A stretch of 64,000 bases of DNA from Sciurus carolinensis (GCF_902686445.1 NC_062222.1:40919792-40983791); one strand, 5' to 3'; numbered from the stretch's first letter, positions 47,628 through 59,521 are shown. The notes: generated by a model from the letters alone, not told the origin. Made by a program: numbers and translations.

Positions 47628-48088
47628 TTATAGTTTCAATTATGTCCCCCTAAAATCCATATGTGAAATCCTAGTCCCCAAGGGCCTTATATGGTGGACA
47701 TATTTGAAAGTGAAGTGATCTAAGATATAATATATTGTTATAATGGGTTCATATTGGAGTAGGGTGGGAATCAATTCAATATGACTGGAGTCCTTATAGA
47801 AAAAGGACAGTTTGAAACAGACATGCTTCCAGGATAAACCCCATTTTATCATGAAGGTAGAAATTGCAGTGATACATCTATAAACCAAAACATTTCAAAG
47901 ATTTATAGTAAACCACCAGAAGCTAGAAGAAAATCATGGAATAGATTGTTCTCACAGCCCCAGAAAGAAACAGTGCAGCTAATACTTTGATCTCAGACAT
48001 CTGGACTTCATAACTATGACATAATAAATTTATTTTATTTTATCCACACAGTTTGAGGTTCATTGTTATAGCAGAACAAGTAAACAAA
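47628..48088 (+). mobile_element. MLT1-type MaLR LTR
   Basis: 'attatgtccccctaaaatcc' near the start, 'tcaatatgactggagtcctt' in the middle and 'gaggttcattgttatagcag' near the end are typical of MLT1 LTRs. The aataaa signal is near 48023. Old mammalian element. Confidence 0.75.
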
Positions 48089-48363
48089 TAAAATGAATAA
48101 ATTTTAAGGCTCTATAATTACAAAACTGATTCAGGAAACAGTAAAAATGTGGTAATCTCCTGTAATTAAGGAAGATATTTAATTATTAATTAACTACCTT
48201 TTTTGCAAAAAATAATTTTTACAAAATTATTGAGGTAACTATTTCTCTAAATCTCTTAATATGTTTAACTGTATAGATGGATGCACACATTAACAAAAAT
48301 TTATAGATAAGATTTAATGCTTTTTGAACATTGAAAAAAATATATATATGTATACAAAAACAT

Positions 48364-48567
48364 ATTGGGGGGGGTACCAGCAATTGAACTCAGGGACACG
48401 CCACCACTGAGCCACATCCCCAGCTCTATTTTGAATTTTATTTAGAGACAGGGTCCACTGAGTTGCTTAGTACCTTGCTTTTGCTGAGGCTAACTGAACT
48501 TTTGATTCTCCTGACTCAGCCTCCTGACCCACTGGGATTACAGGTGTGCACCACAGCACATGGCCAC
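48364..48567 (-). mobile_element. B1-dID SINE
   Basis: Antisense dimer: ID half 48374-48424 and B1 half 48440-48567 ('actgggattacaggtgtgca'). Preceded by an eight-G run at 48367-48374. Confidence 0.88.
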
Positions 48568-48569
48568 AA

Positions 48570-50705
48570 AATTTTTCACTTTTATTTTAATAAATATATT
48601 TTGCTTTAAGTGAATTCAATGACAAGACTTGGAATTCTTGCAATATTTGAGTTTCTTGGAGAAATTATATAAAAAAAAACTTTGCTATTTTTCACTTATT
48701 GTATTAATAAAAAGATATGTTGATAATGTATCCAAGTTCAATATCATAGCTTTCTATTATATAATCTGAAAAAATAATACTCAAGTTTTCTCTCATTTTC
48801 AAATAGATTTCTTTTAGCATTAAGATTATAACCATCTTTTAAAACATAAAATTTTAAATGTGTATAACTGAGTTCTAAATCATTATGGTGTGACAGAATA
48901 TCCAATAGTACATGACAACAATAATGTAAAATAAATCAGTAAAAATCAATTTTAAAATCTTACTTTGATTAGCAACACATACAAAATGTAGAACAAATTC
49001 ATTTTCATATGCTATAGTATAAAAGTCATGCATTTTTCTGTGAGAATTCATGTTAATATTTTGACAGTAACAATTTTAAGATACAGACAATATTTAAAAA
49101 TTTTTGTCTAGTTAGAAGAAGTGTAAAGTAAATCAATAAATACAGATTTTTTTCACAATGTTAAATTATCTGTCTGTTCTGGTTATAATAAATGATTAGA
49201 GTTTCATAAATTCATTATTTTTCTAAATTATAGTCAATAAGGCTTATCTTGATTCCCAGGGTAATTCTAAACTAAGCAAATTCATTTCCAGAAGCAAAAT
49301 TAATTTCATAGCTGAATAAACTAAATACTTCCAGTCAAAGCCTTTATATTTATGTTAAGTAGATAATTAATAGTAAACACCTATTTGAAATTAGTATTTG
49401 TACCTATGATGCCTGGCAAGATTATATGATATATGCACATACTTTTTCCTCTCAGAAAATATTAATAAAATGTTATGACATGTTTTTGAGTTGTCAGTTT
49501 TGAGCTATATAGTGTGATTTATAATTCACACAGATATGGACCAACTGTAGTCTTTGGTGACTACCTTAAAATGCTTCTCGTTTATTAGCATAAATGTAAT
49601 TTATGTTTATGTCCCCTTCTTGGACCCCTCCCCAAACTCAAGAAGGACATAGAGTTTATCTTTGCTATGTAAAAAATGGAACACAAACTTTTCAACTTAA
49701 GTGTGTTCCCTTCAATTCAAATTTCTACCCAGTTGCATTTTATCAAGTATTATCAGAATTCTTTCAAAATATGGCAAAGTGGGAGTTATATTTTAATTAT
49801 ATTGTTATATATATGTTCATATATGCATATATATGTGGTCGTATATAAGTATATAAATGTCAACGATTACATAGAGTGAGAAAATGAACTACTGTACAAA
49901 ATCAAATTAGAAAATGGTCCTTCCTCTTTTTTGTAATTTTTATAATTTCTTAGTGCATAAAAATGCCCAGTTTACATTATTAAAATCCCTGATGTTATTA
50001 CTTTTTTTTCCACTTAATAAATCACTGTCTGTGCCTCTAAAGAGTGCTTTTCAATTAATAGTTCATGAAACAACAGAATCAGTCCCATCTGAAAAACTGC
50101 TAAATGTACAAAATTTTGACCAAGAGACTCCATCATTTGCATTGGAAATCCTGGGAATGAAGAACCACAAGATGAGTTTTAACAAGACCTTTAGGTTATT
50201 ATGATAAACAATAAAATTTGTAGACCATTGAAGACTGCTGCTTGTACCTTTAAGATGCATATTTTTTACTATTTCATAGCCATAATACTGTTGCACATGA
50301 AAAATCAAACTGCTGATAAACAGCAAAATAATTGAAGGTTGCCAGAACAAAGTCATACTAGTGAAATTGTCCCTCAGGAGTCTAGGTCTCCATTATAGGT
50401 TGAGAATCTCAGAGAAAAGACTCAGAGAAGAGAATATGAATACATGTGTTTTGCTTATGGCAGATTGTAACACTTGAGGGAACCAGAATTGGGTGAGGAA
50501 TATATCAAACTGCTGAGCACTTGCAACTTAATGCATGTGATCCTGTCAAAGGTCTCAAGATGGGATGGTCCTTTCAGAGGTATCTTAATTAAAGCAAGAG
50601 ACTTAGTCCTTCCAATACTTGTCCATTCTAATCAGCCACTGAATGCTAACTCTTTTCTTGGAAAAACATAATATTGATGAGGCTGCTCCCTTTATGTACT
50701 TTCTG
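48570..50705. other. AT-rich sequence, nothing recognised
   Basis: More than 2 kb in which I recognise no element. Plus- and minus-strand open frames of up to 97 codons (49914-50204 plus, 50356-50063 minus) overlap each other and lack recognisable domains; I treat them as chance. Confidence 0.45.
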
Positions 50706-50711
50706 GAAATA

Positions 50712-51338
50712 TGTACTAGTTAGCTTTCCATTGCTTTATTAAAATACCTGTTAAGCTGGGAGCAGTGGCACACACCTGTAATTACAGAAAACTGGAAGAA
50801 TGAGGAAGGAGGATCACAATTTCCAAACTAGTCTTAGCAATTTAGTGAGATCCTGTCTCAAACAAACAAACAAACAAACAACAAACAAACAAAAAAAAAC
50901 GATATACTCAACTTAATGGAGAAAAAGTTTGATTTGGGCTCACGGTTTCAGAGATTTCAATGAATAGTCAGTTGGATCCATTACTTTTAGGCCTTTGGTG
51001 AGGCAGAAACATCACGGTGGAAGAGCCTGGTGGAAGAAAGCTACTTACCTCATCACAGTTTGAAAGATGAGAGAGGAAAAGGAGCCCGGAGCAAGAGATA
51101 CCCTTCTGGGACATGGCCCCAGTGACCTACTTCCTCTAAGTAGGTCCCACCTCCTAAAGTTTCTACCACCTCTCAAGGAAACCATCAGCTATGAACCCAT
51201 TTAATTAATCCATTTAGGAGATCAGAGTCCTCATAATTCAATTATTTTCTAAGGGTCTCACCTCTGAACACCGTTGCATTGAGGGATCAAGTTTTCAACA
51301 TAGAGCCTAGGGGGACATTCCTGATCCAAAACATAACA
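50712..51338 (-). mobile_element. ERVL-MaLR type LTR, with SINE inserted
   Basis: Antisense copy of the LTR family at 41779-42560: it starts tgtactagttagc, contains 'atttgggctcacggtttcag' (50934 on) and ends 'gatccaaaacataaca'. A B1-like SINE interrupts it at about 50752-50902. Flanking 5-mers do not match, so no duplication can be claimed. Confidence 0.75.
50752..50902 (+). mobile_element. B1 half-SINE with (CAAA)n tail
   Basis: Plus-strand B1-type monomer ('cctgtaattacag' and 'gagatcctgtctc' segments). The ID half is missing, and it ends in (CAAA)n and an A run (50860-50900). Confidence 0.75.
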
Positions 51339-51339
51339 G

Positions 51340-52862
51340 AAGAGTTTCATCTATGATTTATGCAATCACACACATAGCTGGGGGTAACCTCAGGAAATAA
51401 TATAAACAATATGGCTAGGAGATTATAGTTTCCCTAAGTGGTTACTAGGGTAGGTGTTTCCATTTTACACAAGTGTTTTTGTTGTCTCTTTGTTCATGTT
51501 ATTCCAAAATCCAATTTCTGAATGAAAATGTAAACATATTTAGATGAGCAAAAGATATAAAAATTGAAATTTTATAAAATATTAACAATGTATATTTAAT
51601 TTAATGACAATTATATAAAAATATTCATAGTCTTTAAACAGAAATAATGTAAAATGAATGATAAAGGTAGCAGTTAAAATTAACACATTTTTAACAGATA
51701 ATAATAAGCTTATTACCAGATGTATACTCATAAAGAGATATTTCTGATAGATGCCTTGATTGCATAACAGGACACCCACATCAGAAACAATAATAAATAC
51801 ATGAATAATTAATTAAGAACATAACCGAGGTGTTAGAAAAATGGAAGACTTACTCATTTAACCTCTTTAAGCTGTTTCAAAAGAACAGCACTAAATAACA
51901 AGCAAAATTATATGCTGAGCAACAGATTAATTTATTATTTTAACATCTTGGTAATAGCCTCTTAGTATTGCTATTGAAAATTTAACTACTCATGTTTTCT
52001 ATCATTTTTATTGTTTTTATTTTGGGGGTGTTAATGAAGAATTGTTGATTTTATATAATAATTTCAGGATGTGGCACATCTGTAAATCACTACAAAATGA
52101 TGCAAAATGAAAGCAAATCCATTCATATGGTACATCAGGATTAATTAATGTCAATTATTTTAGCTGTCTCCACTTGAATCAAATAAATTCATGAATTTAG
52201 TTCTGAGACTCTAGAATGAGATTCACAAAATAGGCATCAATAGGAAACATAGTATTTACTTACCATATCAGATATAGGATACAGTTTCTCCAGTTTTCAG
52301 GGATAGTGTTTTTTTGCCATCAGGGAAGAAAAAAATATTCTTTCAAAACAATGGATAAGTAGAAAAATTTTGACAAAGTAATGAAAGAAATAATTGAATG
52401 TATTTATTCAGATCTAAGAAAATTATAGGAATAATAGAAAGGAGATAAGGCAGAAAATAAAATATGCTTCTAATAGTTTTATCTGTAATAAGTCAAAGAA
52501 AATACTAGCATTTAAAGTTGAAATAATATTTAGTGAAAGCATACACATATCTAACAATGGAAATATAAGTACCAAGATAAATAAGATGGATAAATTTGGG
52601 TGGAAGTGGAAGTAGTAACCATTTTCATTGTTGCCCATTTAAAGAACAGTTTCTTTATAGAGAAAGGGGGGGGGGATAGAATAAATGGATTATAAAACTG
52701 ATAAATATTAAAGATTTATTACATTTAATTGTGAATAACTAACATTTCATTATATTAAAATGTCTTGAAGAGGAACAAATTATTTCATTTCTTTGCTTAT
52801 TTCTTTTTTGTAACCTATTATTTTACAATTTAAAACTTTAAAAAAGTTATAGGGCAAGCAAA
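51340..52862. other. AT-rich sequence, nothing recognised
   Basis: No element or gene identified. A run of nine G at 52667-52675. Confidence 0.45.
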
Positions 52863-52865
52863 ATC

Positions 52866-53190
52866 AGCCTTTCATACCCATGGGTGACACCTTTATGGAT
52901 TCAGCCAAGAGTGGAAGAAAAACATTTGGGGAAAAAAAATTGCATCTATACAGAAAATGTGCAGACTTGCTTTTTCCTGTCATTATTCCCTAAACAATAT
53001 CATATATGACATTTACATTGTATTATATAAGTATTCTAGAGGTGATTCAAAGCATAAAAGAGGATGTTCAGAGGTTATATGGGAACACTTAAAAAATTTT
53101 GCATAACAGACCTGAGCATCTGCAGATTTTGGTATCCATCAGGGTTTTGGAACCAATCCCCGCCAGACACCAAGAGAGGACTGTACAGAG
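52866..53190 (+). mobile_element. MER2-type (Tigger-related) DNA transposon fossil
   Basis: 'tttcatacccatgggtgaca' at the left and 'tttggtatccatcagggttt' with 'ggaaccaatcccc' at the right, plus the internal 'cattattccctaaacaatat' and 'atttacattgtattatataa', match the layout of MER2, a non-autonomous Tigger relative. The outermost terminal repeats are decayed. Confidence 0.7.
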
Positions 53191-53479
53191 AATCTCATAT
53201 ATACATATTAACACAGATTAACTATGGTTTACATTTTGCCACATTTGCAATTATGCTTCTGATGCCTTATGCTCTCTCTCCCTCCTAACTCCTTCTTAGC
53301 TTCCTTTTGGTTCTTCTCCCCCATGGAAAGCACATTTATGTGCATGCATGTACACATGTACACACACACACAAAACAGAGAATTCTTTAATAAAGAATTT
53401 CAGTTAATGTGCTTTAGTTATGTATTCATTACCCAAGAAAGTTATTTTCGTCTTCTCCTCCCCTCCCGTTTCCCTCTTC

Positions 53480-53521
53480 TCTCCTCTTTCTTTCTTTCTT
53501 TCTTCTTTCTTTCTTTCTTCT

Positions 53522-53593
<72 letters not shown>

Positions 53594-53622
53594 TTTTCTT
53601 TTTTCTCCTTTTTCTTTTTCTT
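53480..53622. repeat. (TTTC)n microsatellite
   Basis: More than 20 TTTC units with TTC interruptions. Complementary in sense to the (GAAA)n at 44657-44790. It yields long Ser/Phe/Leu or Lys/Glu/Arg open frames that are artefacts. Confidence 0.95.
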
Positions 53623-53624
53623 TT

Positions 53625-53812
53625 TTGCAATACTGAAATTGAAACCAGGGCCACTCTACCACTGAGCTACATCCCCACCCTTTATATTATTATCTTTTAA
53701 ATTTTGAGACAGGGTCTTGCTAAATTGCTCAGGCTGACCTCAAGCCTGCTATTCTCTTGCCTCGGGCTCCTAAGTAGCTGGGATTAACCATATGTGCACC
53801 CAGCTCCTAATA
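53625..53812 (-). mobile_element. B1-dID SINE
   Basis: Antisense dimer: ID half 53630-53682, linker, B1 half 53700-53812. The TTTC repeat lies at its A-tail side and probably grew from it. Confidence 0.85.
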
Positions 53813-53814
53813 GT

Positions 53815-54920
53815 GTTTCTAATATTGTAAATCATAGTATATAGAACAATCATATATAAGTTTTACCATTTCTAAACATCCCTATATATATAACTAAAAT
53901 AAGAATTTTTTTTTAATGTTTTAACTAAAAATTTTAAAGGTTATAGAACATTTAGTATTTTTCCATTGAGATTTAAGATTTCTTTGGTTTCTGTTTGCAC
54001 AGTCAGGTTGAGTCTGATCTTATAATACAAAGGGAAGCATATCATTTGAGAATAAATTGTCAAATGATCATTTACTACATAATGCTTCCTTATGTTATTT
54101 TTGAAAACAAAGATAGTGGCCCCAATGTGCAATGCACTTATCACAAAGCACTTATGAATATCAGAAAAGTTAACCTTCATACAATATTAATATCTAATCT
54201 ACAGTGCATTTTAAAATACAGAACTCATATTTTACATATATTTATAATTTTTATATTACATATACTCTATGTATTCCTAGTCCAGGATCCATTCTCAGAT
54301 CAGGACTTGTGTTTGTGTGTTATTAATTTGCTTTAATCTGTAACTTTTTCTCACCTTCCTTTATTTATTAGGATCTTGACAGATTTAATAAAGTATTACT
54401 CCATTTGAATTTTTCTTATATTTTGTGCTTAAATTTGGATTATATGTGTTTTTGGAACACATGAAATTGTCTTTTTTAATGTAACATATTAGGAAGGACA
54501 TAATTTTGTTTATCCTATTAATGGTAACGTAACACTAATTATTTGATTGAGGAGGTATTCTCTCTCTTTTCCGGTGGTAGTAAGATTATTTCCCCATGTA
54601 TAAAATTCATGGTTATATTTCTGCTCCTTAAGGCATTTTTATCTACACATCTATTTCTAGCTTATTAATCTTTTTTCTTTTTCACTTTCTAAATTATACC
54701 TTTCAGATAATTTCAGATTCACATGGCATTACAAAGAATAATCCAGAGAGAACCTATGTTACCCTTATCCAGGCTCTCTCAACTATAATGAAATGTCATA
54801 TCTATGATATCGATGTGATACATTTAAGACAAAGATCAAATTAAGAATCACAAGTGTTTTCATGTTGTTCATTTTTAGCAACTCCCAACTTTTAACTCCA
54901 ACTAAAACTCAGAAATCATT
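53815..54920. other. AT-rich sequence, nothing recognised
   Basis: No element or gene identified. The 113-codon open frame at 53995-54336 has no recognisable features. Confidence 0.45.
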
Positions 54921-54923
54921 AAT

Positions 54924-55093
54924 ATTGACTTATTTCACTTAGTATGATATTTTCCAATTCCAACCATTTATCTGTAAATAACATAATATTATTCTTCTTT
55001 ATGACTGAATAATACTCCACTGTGTATATATACCACAGTTTTTTTATTTGTTCATCTGTTGAAGGGCATCTAGGTGGGTTCCACAATCTAACT
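54924..55093 (-). mobile_element. Twin-primed LINE-1, inverted 5' part (left of the ERV)
   Basis: Minus-strand LINE-1 ORF2 end. The same inverted segment continues beyond the ERV at 59986-60050. Together they correspond to about 36380-36602 of the full-length element. The plus-strand part that begins at about 60053 corresponds to about 36605 onward, so the inverted and direct parts abut in element coordinates. Confidence 0.85.
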
Positions 55094-55543
55094 TGTTGGG
55101 ACTAATGACACGTTAATTAACTCAGGCTGACTCCTTACTCCCTGGTGAGTGAGCAAGATCAAGGCTCAAAGGCGGTTTCAGAGGTTCATGACAATAAACT
55201 GGACCACCATCAGGGATTGGTTAACAATAGTTCTGCAAATGTGATCAGCTTGTGCTTGTCATACAGTCCAATGGGACTCTTGCCTGCATGAACCCCCCTG
55301 CCTTGCTGACCTTTAAGCTGATTGGTTCCCACCTAGCCCCCACCCTACATAAAAGCTGTGTGACTTCCTCAATGAACGAGTTCCTGCTGTGACGGGTCTC
55401 CCTGACGCGTCTGATTGCCCTCCACCTGGAGGGCTGGGAGTGGGCGGTCAGTCTGCCCTACCTATCCTGGTCTGACCTTGTTGGGGAGTGTCCCCTTCCC
55501 TTGTCGCTGGTCGAGAAGGGCAAGGGGGCTTAAGACCCTGATA
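55094..55543 (+). repeat. 5' LTR of the class II ERV
   Basis: 450 bp, TGTTGGGACTAA to a decayed end (ctgata, where the 3' LTR has cgaca). A TATA-like 'cataaaagc' lies at 55348-55356, and aatgaa at 55371-55376 where the related solo LTR has aataaa. Both LTRs share this change and a segment of about 45 bp just downstream that the solo LTR lacks. Confidence 0.93.
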
Positions 55544-55545
55544 TC

Positions 55546-55563
55546 TGGTGCCCAACGTCGGGC
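55546..55563 (+). promoter_or_regulatory. Primer binding site, lysine-tRNA type
   Basis: The sequence tggtgcccaacgtcgggc starts two bases after the LTR. It resembles the site complementary to tRNA-Lys (1,2 type), with changes at two or three positions. Lysine primers are usual for betaretroviruses. Confidence 0.8.
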
Positions 55564-55666
55564 CCCTCAAGGCTGAACCGCAGCCAAATTGAAGAGGCAG
55601 TTTCGAAACCGAAAGTACCGGCAGATCGGGCCAAAAGAGTTCCGAGGTAAGGGCATCCCTGAAAAG

Positions 55667-56471
55667 ATGGGGCAAACACACCACACATGGTGACCCTGTG
55701 CTCTCAGCTCTTAGACTCATGCTAAAGAGTAGGGGCCTTGAGTCTGATACACAGGCGGAAAAAGCCTGGGACACCTTTACTTGGGTGGCCCCTTGGCTTC
55801 CTGCTGCTAATCTTTTTGACTGGTCCACATGGGATCGTGTAGAACAACTTGTTAAGAAGAGGGAAATCAGTTTAGGGGAGGGTCCCCCATTAGGAGTCTG
55901 CCCTACATTATCCACCCTTAAGGCCTGCTTCTTTCCAGGACCTCCCAAAGGGGGCTCCAAGTTTCTCCCCAGAGAGCTGCTGCCTAAAGAACTGCCGGCT
56001 CCTCCCGTTACATCTCCTTCCAGAAACTTGCCACAGAGTAAACAACGTTGGGAGACCTTTAATGAGGAGCCCAATCCATCTCCATCCGCTCCTCCCAAGG
56101 TTGAGTAACCACGAGGGCAGCCAGCCTCTACACATAGGGAGGGCCCACTACCGCCCCAGGGAGGCTCATTGCTGCCATCTTGTATTCTGGGGCCACATCA
56201 GACTCCAATGAAAGCCCTCGCCCTCCTCCTTCCGGATGGTGGGAAATCTTCCTGGTGGCCATTTTATGATACTGGGCAAGAACTCACAGACTCTAACCTC
56301 CCCCCTCCCTGTATGGCCTTCCCAATAAATGTTAAAATGTTAGTTTGGGAAGGAATGACTACCGGTCACAAATTGGCCTGTGCAGGGATGAAAGATTGCT
56401 CCATGGGAAGGTGGATTGTGGCTACCAAAGATATTGGCACACAGCTTCTGCAAGCGAGTGGGCAGATGTAA
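55667..56471 (+). pseudogene. Class II ERV gag, N-terminal fragment
   Basis: An ATG-GGG-CAA start (55667), typical of Gag with a glycine for myristoylation, is followed by a stop eight codons on. The main frame (55698-56108) is shifted relative to it. That frame has a matrix-like stretch 'WVAPWLPAANLFDWSTWDRV' (here residues about 28-47) and a long proline-rich part. After a stop at 56106 the same frame is open again from 56169 to 56471. No capsid major homology region or zinc knuckle is recognised, so only the 5' part of gag remains. Confidence 0.7.
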
Positions 56472-56472
56472 A

Positions 56473-58670
56473 GGGATTCCTTATCTTCAAGTCTCTTCTT
56501 TCTTGCGCTTCTCTGCTCTTCCTGCAAACTTAAACGTCTCCTTCTTCTCCCCCTCTTAATTCCTCCTCCTCCTCCAACTTCGCCTCACCCAGCCCACCTA
56601 GTCCTCCTGCCATGAGGTCCCACATATGCCAGTGTGGAGGGAGTAACCAGCCCAACCATCAGTGGCATGTCCTAGTAAGGAGTATGATATAGTAGCCCCA
56701 GTCCCCACAAGTATTGGGAGATAATTGTTTCACAATTTTCTGCATCCAAACCTGAATTGATTACTAACCAGGAATAAGGGTTAAAATGCCCTAAGCATCA
56801 AGTTTCTGCTAGAACCTATTAGCCCCTTTCAGATCCTGATCTCAGTGAAGGCTTACATTGAAATGTAAATAGAGAAAGCCTGAAGACTCAGTAGGAGACT
56901 GGTCTCAAACCCAAGAAAAAAAAGAAAAAAAAAAAAGAGCAAAAAGTCTTACCTGAACTCCAGCAAAAGTAAATTTTATGGTGCTTTACTAAAGTAATTA
57001 ATGGTGGTATCATTTTTCCAGGACTCTTGTTTTTTTTGAATTCTACATATTTTTTGAGCTTATGACTTTTTTGATCAGTTCTATTTTTTTATTCAACTAG
57101 AGTTTTTGAACATCTGTTACATTGCAATGGAGATTCACCTATAAAGTTTCAAGGCCTTTGATTTTGTGTTGTGTGTATGTCGTGCTGTCTGATGTCATGT
57201 TTTGTCTGTATCAAAACTGAGTGCTCCTAAAATTAAAATTTTAAAATGGATCCAAATACTTTAAATTCACGTGATTTAAAAAGGTTCATTTTAAATTGGG
57301 TAAACTAATAGAAGTAAAATATCTTGAAAATAACTTGCAAGTCTCTAGGTGGTCAAACTAATAAAATGTTGATGTTAATAAAATGTCTAACATCAATTTT
57401 TCTAGGACTTTCCTCCAACAAGAAAAAGCTGGCAAATACTGTTCAGGACACTTGTCTAATATCTTGTTTTTTGTTTTTTGTTTTTTGTTTTAAGAAAATA
57501 AGTGAATTAGAGTTAACATGCATGGGATTACTCAAATGTGTTTGTAGAAAAAATTGTTTTGTGTCATCACTAAACTAAAAACAAGGTTACTAAGAGTTAT
57601 GCCCTAACAGGTACAATTCTATATACGAAGGGTTCCAAAAGATTCAACTGTTTCAATTACAGTACTTATAAATAACAAAATATTTAATCTTATTAAAATG
57701 GAGTAATTTATATAAATTAAGAAATTTCATAAAAGTTGTTTCAGAATGTGAACAAAAAGGTCAACAGATAGGAAAGAAAAAATAAAAAGTTCTAAATATG
57801 GAAATATATTTAGTGAAAAACAAAATGTTTCTAGGTGAGAAAGTGCTTATGTGATAAACTACATGAGGGTCTAAATAAGTGCTAAGAAAGTCTGTAAAGG
57901 GCAAGTTTCAATAAGTTTGCATGTAACTAAGTTGGTTGTATCTATGTGACACAGTTAAAGTTATTTAAGGTTTTTTCCTAAGGTGAAATACTAAAGTTCT
58001 GATATAAACCAAAGTTTAATCTATATGGTTAAATGACAAGGATTTCTTAGAAACACTAATTTACTCTTAAATTTGTGTCTATTAAGTTTTATTCTTTAGA
58101 ACAATTAGTCTTAAAATTGGGGTATGCAATTATGGTTAAGCAACTGTTAGAGTATTGTACTATGTTACAGTCTAAATTTTTCTTTAAAAACTAAATTTGG
58201 TATTATAAAAGTGTCAAGGTAATCATGAAATGGTCACTCTTTGTATGTTGAATGTGTTCATATTTTCCAGGTATATAAGTTTTTAAAGCAGGGAATTTAT
58301 CAAGCTGCTATTCTCCAAACTTAACTTGTCTGTAATAGTAATTTAAACTTAAAAAGAGTAAATTTTATTGGGGATTTATTTCTATCATTTAATGTTCTAT
58401 TATAGGACCTGTCATCAATAGGGTATATGTAAAATTTGTTAAATGTATTTCTGAAGGTTATTGAGAGCCTGATTTGTTTAAAGGTTAAACATAAAAACAC
58501 TTTGTCACTTTGCCACACAAAAGGAAAGTTAAAAGCTCTCTCAGCATTTCTTTAATTCATGTTTAGATACAATGTTAAATTGTGTTAACTAATGTTCATG
58601 TAGACTTAGGATTCAATATATGTAAACTACTTAAAATGACATTTAAGAAAGAGTGTAATGCGCAGTAGCA
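56473..58670 (+). other. AT-rich ERV interior, no pol recognised
   Basis: 2.2 kb between gag and env. After a C-rich start (to about 56620) the composition becomes strongly AT-rich. I recognise no protease, reverse transcriptase or integrase motif. The longest frame (57324-57578, 84 codons) is featureless. It may be foreign filler taken up by recombination or a non-coding part specific to this family. Confidence 0.55.
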
Positions 58671-58671
58671 A

Positions 58672-58778
58672 AAATGGGACAGCAGTGATTGAGATTGGGG
58701 TCTCTGACCTCATGACTTTGGATGATGGACTTCCTTGAGAGTTACACAGAGCTCTTAACATTGCACTTTGCAGCTCTA
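58672..58778 (+). mobile_element. Piece of a different LTR family inside the ERV
   Basis: Two blocks, 'agcagtgattgagattgggg' (58681 on) and 'cttaacattgcactttgcag' (58754 on), match the LTR-like element at 60785-61320 in the same order. There they lie about 220 bp further apart. So a deleted version of that sequence is fused to the start of the env remnant. Confidence 0.75.
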
Positions 58779-58780
58779 CC

Positions 58781-59236
58781 ATCTTAGATCTACAGGCTCA
58801 ACTTGATTCCTTGGCCGCTATCGTCCTGCAAAATCATCGTGGTTTGGATCTGCTCACAGTGAAGGAAGGAGGGTTTTGCCTGTTCCTTTGTGAAGAGTGC
58901 TGTTCCTATGCCAACCACTCTGGCATCGTACAAGATAAAATCAAAAACCTACAAGAAGATCTGGAACGTAGTAGGAGCGAGCTCCACTCTAATTTCCTCT
59001 GGACTGGGTTACACAGGTGGCTCCCCTACCTCCTCCCACTTAGGGGACTGCTAATCACCATTATCCTTGTGTTCACCTTTGGGCCTTGCATAATCAATAA
59101 GCTTATCCATTTACTGAAAAGCCAGGCTAAGTCTGTGCAGCTCATGGTAGTCCGACAGCATTATACTGCCCTTTGTAATGATGATTGGGAGCCCTATAGG
59201 ATCATGGATCACTCGTATCAGGACACTGGGGTCTAA
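58781..59236 (+). pseudogene. ERV env remnant, transmembrane subunit
   Basis: An open frame of about 150 codons begins without a credible ATG. It holds the conserved 'LQNHRGLDLLT' segment, then a C-X6-CC motif (CLFLCEECC), a Leu/Glu-rich helix, and a membrane anchor with the 'FGPCIINK' junction (around residues 85-105). A cytoplasmic tail follows, ending at a stop at 59234. The surface subunit, fusion peptide and signal peptide are missing, so it cannot act as a fusion protein. The C-X6-CC type occurs in gammaretroviruses and in type D betaretroviruses. With the lysine primer site and 6-bp duplication, the type D pattern is the better fit. Confidence 0.85.
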
Positions 59237-59279
59237 GTGTCTCTCCCTTAAGCCCTGCTCCTCCTGAGGGGCCCGCCTG

Positions 59280-59515
59280 AAGTGCTAAGGTGGTAGTCGA
59301 TGATGGGTAAGATTCATGGGGAGCTCATACCAACCTAAGACAGGAAATGAGGGCTAGAGCCTCATTGTCCAATGACGGGTAAGGATGTTGCTCTGCCGTG
59401 GACAACCTAAGACAGGCACACCTTCGAGTAAGGCGGACCCCCAAACTGCTAGGGTGATGGTCCATGATGGGTAAGGCCCTCCCAGGGGCAACCTAAGACA
59501 GACACACCCTTAATA
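59280..59515 (+). promoter_or_regulatory. CTE-like RNA export element, three units
   Basis: Three times, a 'gatgggtaag/gacgggtaag' motif is followed 20-30 bp later by 'caacctaagacag'. Unit 1: 59298-59311 and 59331-59344. Unit 2: 59369-59384 and 59403-59416. Unit 3: 59461-59476 and 59489-59502. The constitutive transport element of Mason-Pfizer monkey virus, located between env and the 3' LTR, carries two such motif pairs as internal loops that bind the export factor NXF1. Place and motifs agree here. Function is inferred, and the third unit is unusual. Confidence 0.85.
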
Positions 59516-59521
59516 TAAAAC

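Noticed and set aside
53269..53700. Phe/Ser/Leu-rich 143-codon frame
   Set aside because: It is the translation of the (TTTC)n microsatellite and its flanks.
55448..56098. Antisense 216-codon frame over the ERV LTR and gag
   Set aside because: Mirror frame of GC-rich retroviral DNA, without retroviral or host domains.
58781..59236. Domesticated env (syncytin-like) gene
   Set aside because: The frame has no ATG, signal peptide, surface subunit, cleavage site or fusion peptide. Only the C-terminal part of the transmembrane subunit remains.
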